Shown: positions 60,543 through 64,000 of the stretch, one piece after another
How positions within the stretch are numbered: position 1 is the stretch's first letter
How the letters are laid out: the number at the start of each line of letters is the position of its first letter
Origin: Saccharicrinis sp963677345
GTDB taxonomy: Bacteria; Bacteroidota; Bacteroidia; Bacteroidales; Marinilabiliaceae
Assembly: GCA_963677345.2 (NCBI GenBank)
Contig: CAXXLC010000021.1
Coordinates: 1 to 64,000, forward strand
Direction: 5' to 3'
DNA length: 64,000 nt
Made by a program: the position numbers and the translations under genes
Notes under the pieces: model-generated
What the model was told of the DNA's origin: nothing
The model's database searches: none
What the model saw: the letters and a program-made list of their open reading frames with translations, nothing else

Positions 60543-60775
60543 CGCTCCGTACTTTTTTAGTGACGTTCCGTACTTTTTTGGTGAAGCTCCATACTTTTTT
60601 AGTGAAGCTTCATAGTTCGTTTCATAAGCTTCCGTACTTTCTTAAGGAGTTTCCGTACATTTTTGGTGGAGCTCCGTACTTTTTTGGTGATACTTCATAC
60701 TTTTTTAGTGATACTCCATACTTTTTTAGTGGAGTCTGATACCTCTTTCTATCAGTTGTAATACTTTTTTGGAGA
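60543..60775. repeat. second array of 21-bp units (about 10 units)
   Basis: Units begin at 60543, 60564, 60585, 60606, 60627, 60648, 60670, 60691, 60712 and 60733, all 21 bases apart except one step of 22. Typical unit: AGCTCCATACTTTTTTAGTG+A, variants with CCGTAC for CCATAC and GGTG for AGTG. Related single units occur at 60354 and 60441. The reverse strand reads SLKKYGV-type heptapeptides in one frame but is closed by stops. Confidence 0.85.
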
Positions 60776-60813
60776 ACATTAAAACATCAGGTATAAATTA
60801 TGAAACAAAAACA

Positions 60814-61782
60814 TCAAAACACTTTATTTAAAAAGCCACTTACATAACCATAAGCTTCATCAAACCATGGATAAAACAACCAGTACGGGTGCGGAGTATT
60901 GTCAATAGTATGTACTTCGTAATAAATATTATTTTTCTCCAACAAATTCAGCAAGGTATCCCGACCCGCATGAAAACGAGGTAAAGCACTGTTTATATAA
61001 CAAGTAGGAAGCGAATAATTATCAATATAATTTATTGGAGAGGCTTCCTTCCATAACTCCGGTTTTTCTTTGTACGTAGCTCCAAAAAATCGAGCTGCTG
61101 CCGATGGTTTATGCGGATCATTATCCTTTGCACTTTCGTTGGGATCAGTAAAATCGATAACACCATCCATATTAATCAGTGCCTGAACTCTAGTTGAATT
61201 TTGTGGATATACCGATTCGGGATCATTAAATTCTGACATCCCTCCTGTTGTAGCCATCAAACTAGCCATGGTAGCTCCGGAAGAAGTCCCCAACACGGCG
61301 ATTTTTGTGGTATCTATTCCATACAGATCACAATTGTGCTTTAAAAAGCGGATAGCTTCTTTTAAATCGTAAACAGCAGCAGGATACAAAGCTTCGGGCG
61401 ATAAGCGTTGCTCAACACTTGCGGTAACATAGCCGTCCATAGCCAGCTTTTGTGCCAAAGGAATCAGGTGCGATTTATCGCCAGAAGCCCATCCACCCCC
61501 ATGAATCATCATAATAGCAGGTCGTTTTTTGCTGGAATACCCATTGGGCACGAAAACATCCATACGCAAAACACGATCCTGACGAACCCTGTAAACCTGA
61601 TTTGGAAGTGATAAAAACCGACCAGAATCAAATGGCTGAACAGGTGTTATATCAGGGTATTTTTTTAGTAATTTTTTATAAGTCGATTGCACGTTAAAGG
61701 AAGTGTCGCGAGGAAACTTATTTTGACTGTAAATTATTGTTGTCAACAATAAAAAGGATATTATAATAGAAATGTGTTTCAT
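60814..61782 (-). CDS. secreted alpha/beta hydrolase (esterase/BD-FAE type)
   Basis: 322 residues with a signal peptide (MKHISIIISFLLLTTIIYSQ). Oxyanion hole HGGGW at 94-98 and nucleophile S167 in VLGTSSGA (GxSxG); the catalytic acid is probably in LPRFHAGRDTLLNLL and the histidine in TIDNTPHPYWLFYPW. It belongs to the hormone-sensitive-lipase-like group that includes acyl and feruloyl esterases of Bacteroidota. Substrate unknown; extracytoplasmic. Alone on its strand. The 61783-62595 spacer lies upstream. Confidence 0.85.
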   Translation of the reverse strand: MKHISIIISFLLLTTIIYSQNKFPRDTSFNVQSTYKKLLKKYPDITPVQPFDSGRFLSLPNQVYRVRQDRVLRMDVFVPNGYSSKKRPAIMMIHGGGWASGDKSHLIPLAQKLAMDGYVTASVEQRLSPEALYPAAVYDLKEAIRFLKHNCDLYGIDTTKIAVLGTSSGATMASLMATTGGMSEFNDPESVYPQNSTRVQALINMDGVIDFTDPNESAKDNDPHKPSAAARFFGATYKEKPELWKEASPINYIDNYSLPTCYINSALPRFHAGRDTLLNLLEKNNIYYEVHTIDNTPHPYWLFYPWFDEAYGYVSGFLNKVF

Positions 61783-62595
61783 AAAAAAAAATATATAATT
61801 TATAACTCTTAAACAAACGCTGACAGGTCTTTTATCAATTCACCAAATCATCAAATTATTTATTGCTACGCAATGTTTTTTGGTCATCTAATTAACGCAA
61901 ATTATCACGAATTCTTTATAAATGCGAATTACAACGAATGATTACGAATTACTATTTGCTGCGCAAATGTTGCAACCTGGTATACTTTGGCCTAAGAACT
62001 AATTACTACAAGCCCCCTCTAACTCCCCCGATTGGGGGAGAACTGATTTACAGCTCCGGTATTTTCTTTTGCTAACAGAGTTAAAAAGATGCCAACTGAA
62101 GACTGCAGTAAACAAGTGAATACAGGGTAAATGAAAAGGTACGAGTTACAAACTCGCACCAGCATCTGCAAGCTGAAACACTGTGCCCTACGCCCGACTC
62201 TCTACGCTCTACGCTCTACGCTCTACGACCTATGACATAAGACCTACGACCTAATAACCTATTGACCTAATAACCTATTGACCTAATAACAGTACCCCCC
62301 GTAAGGACATATACAGCAGCAAACCAAAACTTTCAACTTTCAACTGTATACCAACATTTTTGAGCTGTCCTTTCAGGACGCATCTTATTTCTGTAAATCA
62401 AAAACCCAACGCGTCACTTCGTTTTGCATTGGGCTGAAATGAGTTGTCCTTTCAGGACGTGTATTTACCCTGAAAATACTTTATTGCCAGCAGGCAACTC
62501 TCTTCAGTCCACAGTCTTCACTTAACATCATTGCAAACCTGCGCCAACCTATAGCAGCAAACCGAAACTTTCAACTTTCAACTTTCGACTATTGA
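61783..62595. repeat. repeat-rich spacer: dispersed family, REP unit, inverted copy of the 173-bp repeat
   Basis: No gene. 61857-62000 is a copy of the family at 15612-15845; 62009-62060 repeats 12333-12384. 62123-62216 is a diverged, inverted copy of part of the 173-bp repeat at 53038 (AGGGTAAATGAAAAGGTA, GAAACACTGTGCCCTA). 62190-62290 has CTACGCTCTACG and ACCTAATAACCTATTG short tandem steps. 62357-62460 is a REP unit without transposase like 53760-53862. CAACTTTCAACTTT steps lie at 62330 and 62566. Confidence 0.75.
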
Positions 62596-62982
62596 CTACT
62601 GACTCTCAAACGGCGTTCCTCTTTTGCAGAACTGAATGGCAACGCCCCAAGGATCTTTCATCATAATTAACTGACCACCATCAGGTAGGTTCACTTCTTC
62701 AACAAAACTTGCCCCGGCAGCTTCTAACTTAACTCTGTCGGCGTTAGGATTTTCGGAAACAAAGGCAAGATGAACGGTTAGCGGGTGCGTGTTTTTAAAA
62801 TCAAGAACAGCGCCTGCCGGGTTATTATAAATCTCAACCATTCCCCCATTACCATCAGCAATAAAATGAGTAAAGGGAGCTTTATCCATAGCCATTACAA
62901 TTTTAAATCCTAAATTTTCAACATACCATTGAGCCATTTTTACAGGTTCGGGTACATTTAATGCAAAATGTTCAATTTTCAT
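62596..62982 (-). CDS. VOC-family (glyoxalase-fold) protein
   Basis: 128 residues, two beta-alpha-beta-beta-beta modules. It starts MKIEHFALNVPEPVKMAQWY with H5 as a possible metal ligand, then GFKIVMAM, MVEIYNN (E), HLAFVSEN (H) and DPWGVAIQFCKR near the C-terminus. Such proteins include isomerases, dioxygenases and resistance proteins; the substrate cannot be told. Leftward and alone, 73 bases upstream of the ABC permease stop. Confidence 0.82.
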   Translation of the reverse strand: MKIEHFALNVPEPVKMAQWYVENLGFKIVMAMDKAPFTHFIADGNGGMVEIYNNPAGAVLDFKNTHPLTVHLAFVSENPNADRVKLEAAGASFVEEVNLPDGGQLIMMKDPWGVAIQFCKRGTPFESQ

Positions 62983-63055
62983 TATTCCTTATTATTTTGT
63001 TTCAAAGTCGAACAAAAATAAGCATAATATGCCGGAACAGCTTATATAAACAGCC

Positions 63056-64000
63056 TTAAGTTGTCTTACGATAACTAAATATTGCCAATGAAACCGCTAC
63101 TAATGCATAAATAAGCATAGCTCTGAACTCGGGCCACAAGTCGGCAAAACCAGCACCTTTTAACACTACACTTCTGATAACTATCATAAAATAATACAAG
63201 GGATTAACTGCATCAATCATCAAAGCCCAGGAGGGCATATTTTCAACCGCTGTAAAAACCCCGCTCATCAGAATAAAAATAATCATAAAGAAAAAGGCAA
63301 GAAACATCACCTGTTGCTGGGTTTCACTCCTGCTTGATAAAACAAGTCCCAACCCCAATACCACCAGCAGGTACAATGTTGCAAAAACATAAAGCACCAA
63401 TGGGTTTCCATTAAAAGGAACTCCGTACAAAACTCTGCCAATAATCAAACCAACAGTTAGTTCAACCAAACCAATAATCATAAAAGGCAACAACTTACCA
63501 ATAATAAACTGATACTTTTTTACCGGGGTAACGTTCATTTGCTCCGCTGTTCCAATTTCTTTTTCGCGAACAAGGTTTATGGCTGATAAGAACAAGCCGA
63601 TAATAGTAACCAGAATAACCAGGATACCCGGAAGCATATAATATTTATAATTCAACTCGGGATTAAACCAATAGTTATCATGGGTTTTCACGTGTTTCTG
63701 CTCCGCTAATACAGAAGGATCCGTTTGCCACTCCAGGGCTAGTTTTTGAATAATGCCCGATAAATAACTATACGACAGCTGAGCTCTTTGCACATCAATA
63801 GCATCTGTAATTATTTGCAAGGGGGCAGCATCAGGCGTATGCATTTTTTTTGCAAAGGTATTGGGAATATACACCACTACATCTGTTTTGTTTCGCCTCA
63901 TCAAATCCAGTCCTTTCTCTTTACTCTGTTGTAAATCTCCAACCTCAAAAAACAATGAAGCTTCCAGATCCTGAATTAACCTTTGCGATTGTACCGAAAG
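63056..64000 (-). CDS. ABC-2 type transporter permease (runs off right edge)
   Basis: At least 314 residues of a YhhJ/YbhR-like permease; the N-terminus lies beyond 64000. The visible part starts in the extracytoplasmic domain (DLQQSKEKGLDLMRRNKTDV) and has the PF01061/12698 helix block: YYMLPGILVILVTIIGLFLS, then LVREKEIGTAEQMNVTPVKK (the RExGTxEQ motif of the ABC-2 class), and four more helices. It exports drugs, lipids or membrane components with a partner ATPase that is outside the window. Confidence 0.88.
   Translation of the reverse strand, partial: LSVQSQRLIQDLEASLFFEVGDLQQSKEKGLDLMRRNKTDVVVYIPNTFAKKMHTPDAAPLQIITDAIDVQRAQLSYSYLSGIIQKLALEWQTDPSVLAEQKHVKTHDNYWFNPELNYKYYMLPGILVILVTIIGLFLSAINLVREKEIGTAEQMNVTPVKKYQFIIGKLLPFMIIGLVELTVGLIIGRVLYGVPFNGNPLVLYVFATLYLLVVLGLGLVLSSRSETQQQVMFLAFFFMIIFILMSGVFTAVENMPSWALMIDAVNPLYYFMIVIRSVVLKGAGFADLWPEFRAMLIYALVAVSLAIFSYRKTT

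Noticed and set aside
60147..60775. CRISPR array
   Set aside because: Units are 21 bases, directly adjacent without spacers, and degenerate; no cas genes are in the window.
60543..60775. Coding region for a heptapeptide-repeat protein
   Set aside because: The reverse strand gives SLKKYG-like repeats over a few units, but stops occur in all frames within the array and no start or ribosome context exists.
1..64000. Prophage or integrative conjugative element
   Set aside because: No integrase, capsid, tail, relaxase or Tra genes are visible; the mobile parts are insertion sequences, a group II intron and REP units.

Overview
The window comes from an AT-rich member of the Bacteroidota, probably an anaerobic or facultative relative of Marinilabiliales/Marinifilaceae (the rank is inference). 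The signs are: promoters of the Bacteroidota type (TTTG-N19-TANNTTTG), weak or absent Shine-Dalgarno sequences, several TonB-dependent receptors with carboxypeptidase-like N-terminal domains, a FeoA-FeoB fusion, and families largely restricted to this phylum (DUF4199, DUF5606, DUF3276, HYC_CC_PP-type, DUF1573).

Layout. 0-8.2 kb: sulfur amino acid genes (cysK start, a broken Rrf2 regulator, an Omp85-type barrel, a Cys/Met PLP enzyme), then miaA with a frameshift in a run of nine A and a methyltransferase / glycosyltransferase / DUF4199 set. 8.5-9.5 kb: SRP RNA joined to six tRNAs (Thr-Tyr-Thr-Gly-Thr-Gly) and a likely small RNA with its own promoter and terminator. 9.6-12.2 kb: an acyltransferase-ACP-AMP ligase fusion. 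12.5-15.5 kb: an ISAon1-type element split by an IS66-family element. 16.2-24.3 kb: a TonB receptor with a cytochrome c/sugar dehydrogenase lipoprotein, divergent from a sulfur-respiration cluster (octaheme tetrathionate reductase, cytochrome b, two YeeE/YedE half-transporters, one with a rhodanese lacking its cysteine) and a small Cys-rich protein. 24.3-26.2 kb: a group II intron. 26.2-39.5 kb: housekeeping genes (YebC, CoaE, YajC, NusB) plus a TonB receptor/phytase pair and remains of a two-component system. 39.6-45.7 kb: metal handling (FeoAB, FeoB-associated Cys-rich protein, HYC_CC_PP protein, TonB receptor, HMA protein).

45.8-53 kb: an MFS gene, a flavodoxin-ferredoxin fusion, and a compact unit of PiT permease, Fe-S protein, HypB/UreG-like GTPase and soluble ABC ATPase, preceded by a NarL-type two-component system. 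The same CGTATTT/AAATACG half-sites occur upstream of both the two-component pair and the ATPase gene. I regard this unit as the best candidate for an undescribed system: it looks like a metallocentre assembly or activation module coupled to anion uptake, with no client enzyme in the window. 53-54.2 kb: a REP-associated transposase between REP hairpins and an identical 173-bp direct repeat. 54.2-57.1 kb: an ArsR / thioredoxin / ArsF / ArsG / permease operon with a clear ArsR operator. 57.3-64 kb: a FadL-type barrel gene with an in-frame stop, MarC, a hypothetical protein, a noncoding region with two arrays of exact 21-bp period, an esterase, a repeat-rich spacer, a VOC protein and the start-less part of an ABC-2 permease.

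Mobile and repeat DNA is concentrated between gene blocks. A 156-bp foldable element occurs twice (1.26 and 45.7 kb), REP hairpins at 53 and 62 kb, and another dispersed repeat family at 12.4, 15.7 and 61.9 kb. Decay is visible in five genes or sets: Rrf2, miaA, the two-component remnants, the ISAon1 transposase and the FadL-type barrel gene.
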